This document shows, piece after piece, positions 53,746 to 62,948 of a DNA stretch of 64,000 nucleotides. Numbering within the stretch: the stretch's first letter is position 1; the number at the start of each line of letters is the position of its first letter. Source of the stretch: Microvirga puerhi (GTDB lineage: Bacteria > Pseudomonadota > Alphaproteobacteria > Rhizobiales > Beijerinckiaceae); assembly GCF_020089865.1 (NCBI RefSeq), contig NZ_JAIRBM010000009.1, positions 124,001-188,000 of the forward strand, in the 5' to 3' direction. The notes below the pieces were generated by a model. The model worked only from the letters and a program-made list of their open reading frames with translations. It made no database searches and had not been told where the DNA came from. Position numbers and translations under genes: made by a program.

Positions 53746-55340
53746 AGCCCGAGAACGGCCCCTTCCGAGCGCGGGTCGAAAACGGCAGAGACCCGCCCGT
53801 CGCGCGGATGCCTGACCAGCATGCCGGCCGCGCCGAAAGCCTCGTCGACACGCCCCTCGATCTTGTCGACCCGGTGTCCGCGCCGGGACAGGTCGCGGAC
53901 GAGGGACGGATCAAAGCTGGTCTCGATCTGGATGCAAGCAGGCTCCCGGTCGCTCCCTGCCGCCAGCAGCCAGCGGGGCGCGTCAACAGCCTCCGCCGGT
54001 GACATGCCTATTTCCGCGTATCTCGCGAATACCTGCGCCTGAATCTGTGGCTCGTCAGGACCACCGGCACCGAAGGCCAGGACCCGACCATCCTCGAACG
54101 CAGCGAGAGCCGGTGCCAGCGAATGGAACGGCTTTCGCCCGGGCGCGAGCGGGTTCCATCCGCGCGGATCGAGGGAGAAGCCCATGCCGCGGGCATGCCA
54201 GAGAAGCCCGGTCGCCGGGAGAACGCAGCCGGAGCCGAAATCAGGGCCGAGCGACTGGACATAGGACACGGCAAGGCCGTCCCTGTCGATGCATCCCATC
54301 CAGACGGAGGTGCCTTGAGCCGGCACGCGACTCGTAAATGCCGCCGCGCGATGCGCCTCGATGTCCGCGCTTTCGCGCTCCAGCGCCATCGGCTCCAGGA
54401 AGGCCAACGGATCTCGCAAAACTTCGCGCGGGTCCATGATGATCTGGTCGCGAACGGCATAGGCTCGCTTCACCGCCTCGATCAGGACGTGGTGATGCTC
54501 GGCGCTCTCGCCCCGTCGGACATTCACCCTGTCGACGACGCCGGCAACCATGAGCGCGGCGAGCCCTTGGCTCGGCAGGGGCGGCGCAAGAAGCGTCGCG
54601 GAGTGCAGCTTTACGGAGAGGGGCGCAAGGGCGCGGGCGCTGTAGGCTTCCAGGTCCTTCCGGATGATCGGGCTTCCGAGGCGCTCGATATCGGTGGCAA
54701 TCTCCCGCCCCACATCGCCGCGATAGAAATCCACAAGCCCTGCATGGGCCAGTTGGCCGAGCATATCGGCCAGCATCGGCTGACGACGTAAGGCCCCGGG
54801 CTTCGGTGCCTTTTCGCCTTCCGCGAGAAACACCGCGGCAAAACCGGGGGCATTCCGCAAGGCCTCGTCCGCGAGGGCCTTGCGGCTCGCTTCGCGCTCG
54901 CTCAAGGGCAGTCCCTCCCGAGCCAGACGGATGGCATCGGCCAGGAGCATGTCGAGGGGAAGATTGCCGCCGAGCGTCTTGGCGAGTTCCAGAGCCAGCG
55001 CCCAGCCGGCAACGGCACCGGCCACCGTCAGGGCTGCGTCACCACCGCGGAGCGGCACCGCATCGAACCCCTTAGCTCGGTAGTGGCGCAGGGTCGCATG
55101 CGAGCCGGAGGGTCCCGAGGCATCGAGCGCGTGCACCTTGCCGCCCGGCACCCTCACGAGCCAGAAGCCATCGCCTCCCAGGCCCGAGGCATGGGGACAG
55201 GCAACGGAGCCGGCCGCCGCCATGGCAACGGTCGCCTCGACCGCATTGCCGCCGGCGGCCAGGATCGTCAGGCCGGTCTCGGCGACGGAAGAATGAGGTG
55301 CCGCGACGGCGGCAGTGGCAAAGACGGGTGTTTCGGACAT
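53742..55340 (-). CDS. ggt: Gamma-glutamyltransferase family protein
   Basis: A 532-residue member of the gamma-glutamyltransferase family, which hydrolyses or transfers gamma-glutamyl groups from glutathione after autocleavage into two chains. The nucleophile should be the Thr in QGTSVWMG, followed by CIDRDGLAVSYVQSLG; other landmarks are ILAAGGNAVEATVAM, ASGLGGDGFWLV and FGSGCVLP. No signal peptide is visible from MSETPVFA, so it may be a cytoplasmic relative of uncertain substrate. An in-frame upstream extension is discarded because it is low-complexity and unlike the family. Confidence 0.86.
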   Translation of the reverse strand: MSETPVFATAAVAAPHSSVAETGLTILAAGGNAVEATVAMAAAGSVACPHASGLGGDGFWLVRVPGGKVHALDASGPSGSHATLRHYRAKGFDAVPLRGGDAALTVAGAVAGWALALELAKTLGGNLPLDMLLADAIRLAREGLPLSEREASRKALADEALRNAPGFAAVFLAEGEKAPKPGALRRQPMLADMLGQLAHAGLVDFYRGDVGREIATDIERLGSPIIRKDLEAYSARALAPLSVKLHSATLLAPPLPSQGLAALMVAGVVDRVNVRRGESAEHHHVLIEAVKRAYAVRDQIIMDPREVLRDPLAFLEPMALERESADIEAHRAAAFTSRVPAQGTSVWMGCIDRDGLAVSYVQSLGPDFGSGCVLPATGLLWHARGMGFSLDPRGWNPLAPGRKPFHSLAPALAAFEDGRVLAFGAGGPDEPQIQAQVFARYAEIGMSPAEAVDAPRWLLAAGSDREPACIQIETSFDPSLVRDLSRRGHRVDKIEGRVDEAFGAAGMLVRHPRDGRVSAVFDPRSEGAVLGL

Positions 55341-55442
55341 GGATGCGCTGAAAAGACCGGACGATTTAAGGCGGGCGAAACTTGCACGGGAGGGGGCATT
55401 TAGGGTAGTGCCTCCCTTATCGAAACGAAGGGAGATGCGGGA

Positions 55443-55682
55443 GTGGCTCAGGCAAAAGGCGTGAACACGCGCAATCTCGTGACGGTCCTGAGCATCATGA
55501 TCCTGGTGGGGACGGAAGTGTTCGGCGTCGCGATCGCGGGCGGCTGGGCCATTGCCGGCCTGTTCGAGCTCGGCCATATCGTCGGCTACGCGCTCATGGG
55601 CATCTTCAGCCTCTTCGCCCTTTATATCCTCACCATTCTCTGGCGGCGCTGCATGGCCGTCGAGCCGATCACGGGCGCCTGA
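55443..55682 (+). CDS. Small hypothetical membrane protein
   Basis: A 79-residue protein starting at GTG with GGGAGA upstream. It has two clear transmembrane helices (VLSIMILVGTEVFGVAIAGG and IVGYALMGIFSLFALYILTIL) and a basic end. It is conserved-looking but unnamed. It lies between the divergent ggt gene and the convergent DUF1850 gene, 102 bp from the first. Confidence 0.65.
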   Translation: MAQAKGVNTRNLVTVLSIMILVGTEVFGVAIAGGWAIAGLFELGHIVGYALMGIFSLFALYILTILWRRCMAVEPITGA

Positions 55683-55701
55683 GACGACGCCCGATCCAGG
55701 T

Positions 55702-56070
55702 TTAAGGCCCTGCGCAGGGCTGCATCACCACCGGATCCACATCGGGCGGCACGAGATCGCTCATGGGCTGGCACCGGCCCTCCTTGCAGATCTGCCAGTC
55801 CGCCGTAGCTCCTGAACGCCGCAGAACGACCTCCCGCAAGAGCGGAACCTTGGGGTGCCACTTCCAGACCCCATTGCTGAACTCCGCCTCCGGTGGCGGT
55901 TCCATCCCTGCCCCGGAACCACGCACCCGCGCCTCCACAAGCTCGAGGCCCGCAGGCCCCGAACGCCAGTCCTCTTCCCACAGGACCTTCTCGACGGAAT
56001 GCGTCCAGGCCAGGGTGATCGCGCCGGCAAGAAGCGGCACGACCTTGGTCCCGGCGAGCAGGCAGATCAT
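55702..56070 (-). CDS. DUF1850 protein
   Basis: A 122-residue protein with an N-terminal hydrophobic segment (ICLLAGTKVVPLLAGAITLAW) and the DUF1850 core (WTHSVEKVLWEEDWRSG, RVRGSGAGMEPP). DUF1850 genes accompany TAXI-TRAP transporters, role unknown. Its ATG overlaps the TRAP permease stop by 4 bp, supporting a shared operon. Four cysteines (IC, EGRC, PC, and MIC) could form disulfides. Confidence 0.85.
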   Translation of the reverse strand: MICLLAGTKVVPLLAGAITLAWTHSVEKVLWEEDWRSGPAGLELVEARVRGSGAGMEPPPEAEFSNGVWKWHPKVPLLREVVLRRSGATADWQICKEGRCQPMSDLVPPDVDPVVMQPCAGP

Positions 56071-58277
56071 AGTCGGACCTGGATCGGAGAGCCTGCAATC
56101 CGTCGCGCGCGCGCGAAGTTCAGTCCGATGACCAGCGCCGCGACGAGCAGACCGAGGGTGTCGCTCCAGGGGAAATTGCCGATCAGAAGCCCCGCCGCGA
56201 CACCGGCCAGGATCCTCTCCACTAACGGCGTGCGCGAGAAAAGGAAGCCGATGGCGGCCACCCCCGACATGCCGACGACGATCAGCGCCTTGAACAGCAC
56301 CACCGCCACTTCGATCCAATAGCCGTACTGCGCAGCGATGGCGCCGCCGTCCTGAAGCATCAGGGACGGCTCGTAGACCGTCATAAACGGGATCAGAAAG
56401 CCCGCGAGCGCCACCCGGCTCGCCTGCCAGCCGATGGCGTCCGGCGAGGCCCTGGCGATCGGCGCGGCCGCAAGTGCGGCAAGAGCCACCGGCGGCGTCA
56501 GGTCGGCGATGATGCCGTAGTAGAACACGAACATATGGCTGACGATGAGCGGCACTCCGAGCTTCAGAAGAGCCGGCGCCGCCAGCGCTGCCGTGATGAT
56601 GTAGGTCGGGATCGTCGGCAGGCCGGTGCCCAGGAGCAGGCTCGTGAACATCACGAGCACGAGACACAGGAAGATCGATTCCTGCCCGAAGGAGACGATG
56701 TAGTTGCCGAAGGTCGTCGCCGCGCCGGTCAGCGTCATCGTGCCGATGACGGTACCGACGATGGCGCAGGCAAGGCCGACTGCAAGCGCCTGGCGCGCAC
56801 CGTCGGCAAGCGCATCCCGGCACTCGACCAGGGTCTGCCGCCAGTCGCGGCGCAGGGCTGCGACGACGACGAGCGCGGCGATCAGCGTGAACAGCCCTGC
56901 GGCGAAGAGCGCCGGAGCAAGAAGCGGGATGCTCAGCATTCTGAAGACCGTCCCGATCCAATCCGGCAGAGAGGGAAGGATTGCGGCGCCGATCACGTAA
57001 ATGATGATGGCGACGAGCCCGAGCCAGAAGAAGGTCCGCAGCGGGCGGCTCGGAATGGCGGCCGCGATGGCGTTTCCGAGGATCAGGATCGCCGTCAGGG
57101 CGAGGCCCACGGAGCCCGAGAACAGGGGCGTGAATCCCGCAAAGAGCAGGATGATCAGGACGATCAGCGGCAGCGCCAGATGCCATTGCCGCTTGAGTGC
57201 CAGAAGGGGCTTCGGCAATTCGCTGCGCGCCATGCCGACGAGCCCCTCCTTGCCGGCTTCGAGATGCACCATCCAGAAGGCGGAGCCGAAATAGAGGATC
57301 GCAGGAATGATCGCGGCCTTGACGATTTCGGCATAAGGAACGCCGATATTCTCGGCCATGATGAAGGCGACGGCGCCCATGACGGGGGGCATGATCTGGC
57401 CGCCCATCGAGGCGGTAGCCTCCACCCCTCCGGCGAAAGCCGGCTTGTAGCCGAAGCGTTTCATCAGCGGAATCGTGAACTGGCCGGTCGTCACCACATT
57501 GGCCACGCCCGAGCCCGAAATCGTCCCCATGAGGGCCGAGGAGAAGACCGCTACCTTCGCCGGCCCTCCCTTGGAGCTGCCGAACAGTCCCATGGCAACG
57601 TCGTTGAAGAGCTGGATCATGCCGGCCCGCTCCAGGAAGGAGCCGAACAGGATGAACAGGAAGATATAAGTGGCTGAAACCGCCGTCGGCGTCCCGTAGA
57701 TGCCTTCGGTGCCGAAAGCCATGTGCTCGACGACCTGCTCGATGGAATAGCCGCGATGGTTCAGGGGAGCCGGCAGATATTCCCCGAGCAGAGCATAGGC
57801 GAGGAAACCGAGGCAGATCAGGGGAAGCGCCGGTCCCATCATGCGCCAAGCGACGATGAAGAGGATTACGATCCCCACGATGCCGACGGTGAGATCCATC
57901 GGCAGGAGCTCTCCCGCTCGGTTCACGAGATCGTTGTAGAAGATCCAGTGGTAGAGCCCGACCAGAAAGCCGGCAATGCCCATGCCCCAGCCTAGTGCCA
58001 GACCGACCGTATTCCGTGCGCGGTGATTGGCGATGAGCGCCGCTGAGACAAGCACCAGGAAGCCCACATGTACGGTGCGCAGAACCTGGCTCGGCAGGAT
58101 GGCATAGACCGCCGTGGCGATCTGGAAGGCAGAGAACGCGATGGCGATGCCGAAGAGGAGGCGGCCCTTCAGACCCCCGCCCCAACCGGTCGGCAGGCCA
58201 TGCTCGATATCGATGTCCGGGACATTAGGCGTCTGGGAGGCGATCTCTTCGGTCACGGGATAGGCGGAAGCACTCAT
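56067..58277 (-). CDS. TRAP transporter fused permease (DctQM type)
   Basis: A 736-residue polytopic membrane protein with about 18 hydrophobic helices. An N-terminal part corresponds to the small TRAP subunit, and the rest is the DctM-like large subunit with GSGVANVVTTGQFTIPLMKRFG, GAVAFIMAENIGVPYAE and GTGLPTIPTYII. Fusion of both subunits is normal for TAXI-TRAP systems, which are driven by Na+ or H+ gradients. I use the ATG at MSASAYPV; an earlier in-frame start is possible. It lies between the binding protein and DUF1850. Confidence 0.92.
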   Translation of the reverse strand: MSASAYPVTEEIASQTPNVPDIDIEHGLPTGWGGGLKGRLLFGIAIAFSAFQIATAVYAILPSQVLRTVHVGFLVLVSAALIANHRARNTVGLALGWGMGIAGFLVGLYHWIFYNDLVNRAGELLPMDLTVGIVGIVILFIVAWRMMGPALPLICLGFLAYALLGEYLPAPLNHRGYSIEQVVEHMAFGTEGIYGTPTAVSATYIFLFILFGSFLERAGMIQLFNDVAMGLFGSSKGGPAKVAVFSSALMGTISGSGVANVVTTGQFTIPLMKRFGYKPAFAGGVEATASMGGQIMPPVMGAVAFIMAENIGVPYAEIVKAAIIPAILYFGSAFWMVHLEAGKEGLVGMARSELPKPLLALKRQWHLALPLIVLIILLFAGFTPLFSGSVGLALTAILILGNAIAAAIPSRPLRTFFWLGLVAIIIYVIGAAILPSLPDWIGTVFRMLSIPLLAPALFAAGLFTLIAALVVVAALRRDWRQTLVECRDALADGARQALAVGLACAIVGTVIGTMTLTGAATTFGNYIVSFGQESIFLCLVLVMFTSLLLGTGLPTIPTYIITAALAAPALLKLGVPLIVSHMFVFYYGIIADLTPPVALAALAAAPIARASPDAIGWQASRVALAGFLIPFMTVYEPSLMLQDGGAIAAQYGYWIEVAVVLFKALIVVGMSGVAAIGFLFSRTPLVERILAGVAAGLLIGNFPWSDTLGLLVAALVIGLNFARARRIAGSPIQVRL

Positions 58278-58352
58278 CAATCGATCTCTGGTCAAATAGA
58301 GAGCGCGCTCGGCCGGAGCGCGCTCGATCAAAGGAGCGTTGGCACGCGACGG

Positions 58353-59306
58353 TTATTTCGAGACGCCCTTTTCCTTGAGATAGCGCTCCGCTCCCGGGTG
58401 CATGGGGACAGGCATGCCGCTCATGGCGCTCTCGAGCTTGATGTCCTTGGCGGCGCTGTGTGCGGCAGCGAGATCGCCGAGGTTTTCGAACACGGCCTTC
58501 GTCATCTGGTAGACGAGATCGTCGGGGAGGTCCGAGCGCGTGACGAGATAGTTCACGACCGCCGCCGACTGCACCGGCACCTCCTGGCCTGTATAGGTCC
58601 CGGCCGGGATCGTAGCCTTGACGTAGGGGGCTCCGACCTTGTCCACCACGGCGGCCGGGATCTCTACGACGGTGATCGGGATCGAGGTCGCCAGATCCTT
58701 CAGGGACGAGACGCCGAGGCCCGCCGATTGAAGGGTCGCGTCGAGCTGTCGGTTCTTCATAAGTTCGACGGACTCGTTGAACGGCAGATACTCGACCTTG
58801 CCGAGATCGTTGTAGCTCAGGCCCGCCCCGTGCAGGATCGCGCGGGCGTTCAGCTCCGTGCCGGATTTCGGCGCGCCGACGGACAGACGCTTGCCCTTCA
58901 GGTCCGCCAGGGTCTTGATGCCAGAATCTTTCGACGCCACGATCTGGATGTAGTTGGGATAGATCGCGGTGATGCCGCGCAGCTTCGTCAGCTTGGTCTT
59001 GAAGCCCGCCTCCTCGTTGCCTTCCCAGGCAAAGGCCAGGCTGTCACCGAGCGTAAAGGCGATTTCGCCCCGGCCCTGCTGCAGGAGGTTGAGGTTCTCG
59101 ACCGAGGCTTTCGTCGCCTGCACAGAAGGGCGAACATCGGGAATCTTGTCCGCATAGATCTTCGACAGGGCCGCCCCGAGGGGATAATAGACGCCGGATG
59201 TCCCGCCCGTCAGGATGGTCAGAAATCCCTGGGCCTGCGCCGGCAGGCCGGTCCCGGCGAACACAAGGGCGGCTGCGCCCAGAAGGCGCGCAATACGGCG
59301 ATTCAT
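58353..59306 (-). CDS. TAXI-family TRAP solute-binding protein
   Basis: A 317-residue periplasmic binding protein. A signal peptide (RLLGAAALVFAGTGLPAQAQ) precedes the TAXI start FLTILTGGTSGVYYPLGAAL. Further motifs are FTLGDSLAFAWEG, LKGKRLSVGAPKSGTELNAR and VDKVGAPYVKATIPAGTY. Family ligands include glutamate and 2-oxoglutarate, but the true ligand is not known here. It is the first gene of the uptake operon, 75 bp from the permease. Confidence 0.92.
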   Translation of the reverse strand: MNRRIARLLGAAALVFAGTGLPAQAQGFLTILTGGTSGVYYPLGAALSKIYADKIPDVRPSVQATKASVENLNLLQQGRGEIAFTLGDSLAFAWEGNEEAGFKTKLTKLRGITAIYPNYIQIVASKDSGIKTLADLKGKRLSVGAPKSGTELNARAILHGAGLSYNDLGKVEYLPFNESVELMKNRQLDATLQSAGLGVSSLKDLATSIPITVVEIPAAVVDKVGAPYVKATIPAGTYTGQEVPVQSAAVVNYLVTRSDLPDDLVYQMTKAVFENLGDLAAAHSAAKDIKLESAMSGMPVPMHPGAERYLKEKGVSK

Positions 59307-59460
59307 GCTTCTCTCCCGATAACGGCACGGTTGAGCTCGTGCCTGTGTGTGGGCCTAGTTTGGCGGCTGACGCGGATTTCTCAAGAGGATAAGAGTGACT
59401 TAATCCTGCCACCTTGGTCGGTAGGGGTCGTTCCTCCACAGTCGAAGCACATTCGTTTCC

Positions 59461-61038
59461 ATGTTCAATCGTCGTCAATTTCTGGAATATGCCGCCGCCA
59501 CGGCCGGCCTCGCCGCAACGGGCTTCTCGGCTCCGGCCATGGCCCAGCAGGGCCTGAAGCTGGGCCAGGCTGCGCCCTTCTCCTTCGACGCCCTCAAGGC
59601 CCGAGCGAGGGACATGGCACGGCAGCCCTATACGGCGCCGCCTCAGCCTCCAGCGGATGTGCTCTACCAGATCGACTACGACGCCCACGGCAAGATCAAG
59701 TTCAAGACGGATCTCGCCCTCTGGGCCAACGGACCGAGCCAGTTCCCGGTCACCTTCTTCCATCTCGGACGCTACTTCCAGAAGCCGGTGCGCATGCATG
59801 TGGTGGAGAAGGGCCAGGCGAAAGAGATCATCTACGACGACGCCTATTTCGACATGCCGGCGGATTCCGCCGCCCATAAGCTGCCCGTCAATTCCGGCTT
59901 TGCCGGTTTCCGTTTCCAGGAATCGCGCAACGGGACGCTCGATTGGCGCAAGAACGATTGGGTGGCGTTTCTCGGAGCCTCCTACTTCCGCGCCATCGGC
60001 GAACTCTATCAGTACGGCCTCTCGGCCCGGGGCCTCGCTGTCGACGTCGCGGTCTTCGGCAAGAACGAGGAATTTCCGGATTTCACGCATGTCTATTTCG
60101 ACACGCCGCAGCCGAATTCCGATACGGTCGTCGTCTATGCGCTGCTCGATGGACCCAGCGTCGCGGGCGCCTATCGCTTCTCCATGACACGCACCAAATC
60201 GGTGATCATGGATCTTGAATGCGCGGTCTTCATGCGCCAGGACGTGAGCCGCCTCGGCATCGCGCCCCTGACCTCGATGTACTGGTACTCGGAGATGGCG
60301 AAGCCGACGGCCATCGACTGGCGCCCCGAAATCCACGATTCCGACGGTCTTGCCATGTGGACCGGCTCCGGAGAGCGGATCTGGCGGCCGCTCAACAACC
60401 CGCCCCGCATCATCACCTCGGCCTTCTCGGAAGAGAACCCGAAAGGTTTCGGCCTTCTCCAGCGCGACCGGAACTTCGACCATTATCTCGACGGCGTTTA
60501 TTACGACCGGCGCCCGTCCCTCTGGATCGAGCCTCTCGGGACCTGGGGCAAGGGCTCGATCCAGCTGGTCGAGATTCCGACCGACGACGAGATCCACGAC
60601 AATATCGTGGTGATGTGGGTTCCCTCCGAACCGGCCAAGGCAGGCCAATCCTACGACCTGCGCTACCGCATGTACTGGACCGCGGACGAGCCCTTCCCCA
60701 CACCCCTGGCGCGGGTCATGGCCACCCGCTTCGGCAATGGCGGCCAGGCGGGCACCATTCGTCCCAAGGGCGTGCGCAAATTCATGATCGAGTTCAAGGG
60801 CGAGCCCCTCGCCCGCCTGCCGAACGGCGTGATCCCGCGTCCCGTCCTCTCGGCCTCGCGCGGCGAGTTCTCGAACATTCTGACCGAGGCGGTGCCGAAC
60901 GACGTGCCCGGCCATTGGCGAACTCAGTTCGACCTCACCGTCACCGGAACCGAGCCCGTGGAGATGCGCTGCTACCTGCGCCAGGGAGATGAGATCCTGA
61001 GCGAGACTTGGCTCTATCAGTACCATCCCTCATTCTAA
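59461..61038 (+). CDS. opgG: Periplasmic glucan biosynthesis protein (OpgG/MdoG)
   Basis: A 525-residue periplasmic protein needed for branching of osmoregulated periplasmic glucans. It starts with a twin-arginine signal (NRRQFLEYAAATAGLAATGF), so it is probably exported folded. The MdoG domain covers the rest, with FRFQESRNG, FLGASYFRAIG, YGLSARGLAVD, TSMYWYSE, GEWIWRPL-like ERIWRPLNNP and GLLQRDRNFDHYLD. Two DQ-like acidic patches probably form the active site. The opgH glucosyltransferase is not visible nearby. Confidence 0.93.
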   Translation: MFNRRQFLEYAAATAGLAATGFSAPAMAQQGLKLGQAAPFSFDALKARARDMARQPYTAPPQPPADVLYQIDYDAHGKIKFKTDLALWANGPSQFPVTFFHLGRYFQKPVRMHVVEKGQAKEIIYDDAYFDMPADSAAHKLPVNSGFAGFRFQESRNGTLDWRKNDWVAFLGASYFRAIGELYQYGLSARGLAVDVAVFGKNEEFPDFTHVYFDTPQPNSDTVVVYALLDGPSVAGAYRFSMTRTKSVIMDLECAVFMRQDVSRLGIAPLTSMYWYSEMAKPTAIDWRPEIHDSDGLAMWTGSGERIWRPLNNPPRIITSAFSEENPKGFGLLQRDRNFDHYLDGVYYDRRPSLWIEPLGTWGKGSIQLVEIPTDDEIHDNIVVMWVPSEPAKAGQSYDLRYRMYWTADEPFPTPLARVMATRFGNGGQAGTIRPKGVRKFMIEFKGEPLARLPNGVIPRPVLSASRGEFSNILTEAVPNDVPGHWRTQFDLTVTGTEPVEMRCYLRQGDEILSETWLYQYHPSF

Positions 61039-61071
61039 GGTTGCGGGGCAGAAAACCCACAATCAAAAAAT

Positions 61072-61091
61072 GCGTATAAAATACTATACGC
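61072..61091. promoter_or_regulatory. Candidate Zur box
   Basis: 20-bp palindrome GCGTATA-n6-TATACGC, 40 bp upstream of the small His-rich gene and of znuCBA. Position, AT-rich centre and symmetry fit a Fur-family Zur site; zur itself is not in the window. Confidence 0.5.
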
Positions 61092-61130
61092 CCTCTGGAA
61101 GGCGAGGCGTTCTCGCTATACTAGTGGCTT

Positions 61131-61292
61131 ATGAGCCACCACGATCACACGCACGGACATCGCCACGCGCCACGCGCGGTGGCGGCTGTCCCGACGTTTT
61201 CACTCCTGCGCCTTTCCGCCTGGCAGCGGGTCGTGGGAGCAAGCGTTGTGCTCGCCGGCCTCTGGCTCTCGGTCTTCCTGGTTCTGGGGTGA
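61131..61292 (+). CDS. 53-residue histidine-rich membrane protein
   Basis: A small protein missed by size-limited calling. The N-terminus is MSHHDHTHGHRH, with six His in twelve residues, then a hydrophobic helix (VVGASVVLAGLWLSVFLVLG) to the end. It ends 7 bp before znuC and follows the palindrome, so it is probably the first gene of the zinc operon. The His-cluster could bind Zn2+ at the membrane. This is inference from composition and position. I do not recognise it as a named family. Confidence 0.65.
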   Translation: MSHHDHTHGHRHAPRAVAAVPTFSLLRLSAWQRVVGASVVLAGLWLSVFLVLG

Positions 61293-61299
61293 GGTTGCA

Positions 61300-62046
61300 A
61301 TGCCGGCGACATCCGTCCGTTTCGACGAGGTCACTCTGGGCTATGGCCGCCACCCGGCCGTCCATCATCTGGACGGCGAGATCGCAGCCGGCAGCCTGAC
61401 CGCCGTCGTCGGTCCGAATGGGGCTGGCAAGTCGACCCTGCTCAAGGGGATCGTCGGAACCCTCGCCCCTCTGGAGGGCCGGATCAGCCTGAACGGAGCG
61501 GGTCCCGGGCCGGTCGCCTATTTGCCCCAAGCGGCGGAGATCGACCGGTCCTTTCCTCTTTCGGTCTATGATCTCGTGGCGATGGGTCTCTGGTCCCGCT
61601 CCGGTCTGTTTGGCGGCATCGGCCGCAAGGATCGGACCAGGATCGAGCATGCCCTTGCTGCTGTGGGGCTGATCGGATTCGAGCGGCGGCCGATTTCGAC
61701 CCTTTCCGGAGGCCAGATGCAGCGGGCGCTGTTCGCGCGTCTCCTGCTTCAGGACGCATCCCTGATCCTGCTCGACGAGCCCTTCACGGCCATCGATGCC
61801 AAGACCACGGCGGATCTCCTCGATCTCGTGCGCCGCTGGCATGCGGAGAAACGCACCGTCGTCGCTGTCCTGCACGATCTCGACATGGTCCGCCGCGTCT
61901 TCCCTGAAACGCTCCTGATCGCCCGCGAACCGGTTGCTTGGGGCGAGACTGGGCATGTCCTGAGCCCGGAGAACCTGCTCACCGCGCGCCAGATGGTCGA
62001 GGCCTACGATCCGCACGCGGCGCCATGCCAGCGAAACGCGGCCTAA
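61300..62046 (+). CDS. znuC: Zinc ABC transporter, ATP-binding subunit
   Basis: A 248-residue ABC ATPase. Walker A is GPNGAGKST, the signature LSGGQMQR, Walker B LILLDEPFT, and the switch His is in VLHDLD. The sequence is typical of the zinc/manganese metal-type cluster. It starts 7 bp after the small His-rich gene, and the permease gene follows after 18 bp. Energy is used to import zinc through ZnuB. Confidence 0.92.
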   Translation: MPATSVRFDEVTLGYGRHPAVHHLDGEIAAGSLTAVVGPNGAGKSTLLKGIVGTLAPLEGRISLNGAGPGPVAYLPQAAEIDRSFPLSVYDLVAMGLWSRSGLFGGIGRKDRTRIEHALAAVGLIGFERRPISTLSGGQMQRALFARLLLQDASLILLDEPFTAIDAKTTADLLDLVRRWHAEKRTVVAVLHDLDMVRRVFPETLLIAREPVAWGETGHVLSPENLLTARQMVEAYDPHAAPCQRNAA

Positions 62047-62064
62047 GCTCCGAAAGTCCCGTTC

Positions 62065-62931
62065 ATGGTCGAATTCCTGATCAGCCCCTTCTCCGAGTTC
62101 GAGTTCATGCAGCGGGCCCTCGTGGGCGTGATCGCCATTGCCTTGGGCGGCGGGCCGGTCGGCGTATTCCTCATGCTTCGCCGCATGAGCCTGACCGGCG
62201 ATGCCATGGCCCATGCCATCCTTCCCGGAGCCGCCGTCGGATACCTGATCGCCGGTCTGTCCCTTCCCGCCATGACGATCGGCGGATTGATCGCCGGCGT
62301 CATCGTGGCGGTGGCGGCTGGTCTGGTCTCGCGACTGACGAACCTCAAGGAGGATGCTTCGCTCGCCGCATTCTACCTGCTGTCCCTGGCGCTCGGCGTC
62401 ACCATCGTGTCGCTGCGAGGCTCGAACGTCGATTTGCTGCACGTTCTCTTCGGCACGGTGCTCGCCCTGGACGACCAGACGCTGCTCCTTCTGGCGTCGA
62501 TTTCGACGATCACGGTCCTGGCGCTCGCCCTGCTTTACCGACCGCTGGTCCTGGAATGCGTCGATCCCACCTTTCTGCGCTCGGTGAGCCGCTCGGGAAC
62601 CCCGGTCCATCTGGTCTTTGTCGGTCTCGTCGTGCTCAACCTCGTCGGCGGCTTTCATGCGCTGGGAACGCTTCTCGCGGTCGGCATGATGATGCTTCCC
62701 GCCGCCGCCGCCCGCTTCTGGACCAACGACATCACCGTCATGATGGTCGTGTCCATCGCCGTCGGGATCGTGTCCGGAATAGGCGGCCTGCTCCTGTCGT
62801 TCCATGCCGAGCTGCCGGCGGGGCCCGCCATCATCCTGACTGCAGGCGGCCTTTACGGTTTGTCCCTCGCGCTCGGCCGCGAGGGTGGCCTGCTTTGGCT
62901 CGCTTGGCCCGGCAAACATCTCGAAGCCTGA
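62065..62931 (+). CDS. znuB: Zinc ABC transporter, permease subunit
   Basis: A 288-residue ABC-3 family permease with about eight membrane segments. It includes FLMLRRMSLTGDAMAHAILPG, the loop that contacts ZnuC, and GTLLAVGMMMLPAAAARFW near the C-terminus. It lies between znuC and znuA, 17 bp before the latter, in one operon. Length is normal for the family. Confidence 0.92.
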   Translation: MVEFLISPFSEFEFMQRALVGVIAIALGGGPVGVFLMLRRMSLTGDAMAHAILPGAAVGYLIAGLSLPAMTIGGLIAGVIVAVAAGLVSRLTNLKEDASLAAFYLLSLALGVTIVSLRGSNVDLLHVLFGTVLALDDQTLLLLASISTITVLALALLYRPLVLECVDPTFLRSVSRSGTPVHLVFVGLVVLNLVGGFHALGTLLAVGMMMLPAAAARFWTNDITVMMVVSIAVGIVSGIGGLLLSFHAELPAGPAIILTAGGLYGLSLALGREGGLLWLAWPGKHLEA

Positions 62932-62948
62932 GATAGGAAAGATACGCG

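Noticed and set aside
56071..58185. Upstream extension of the DUF1850 frame across the TRAP permease
   Set aside because: The extension is an out-of-frame reading of the permease gene; only the last 122 codons match DUF1850, and an ATG overlaps the permease stop.
59044..61026. 660-codon open frame antisense to opgG
   Set aside because: Low-complexity His/Asp/Arg-rich translation typical of antisense GC-rich DNA; opgG is complete on the plus strand.
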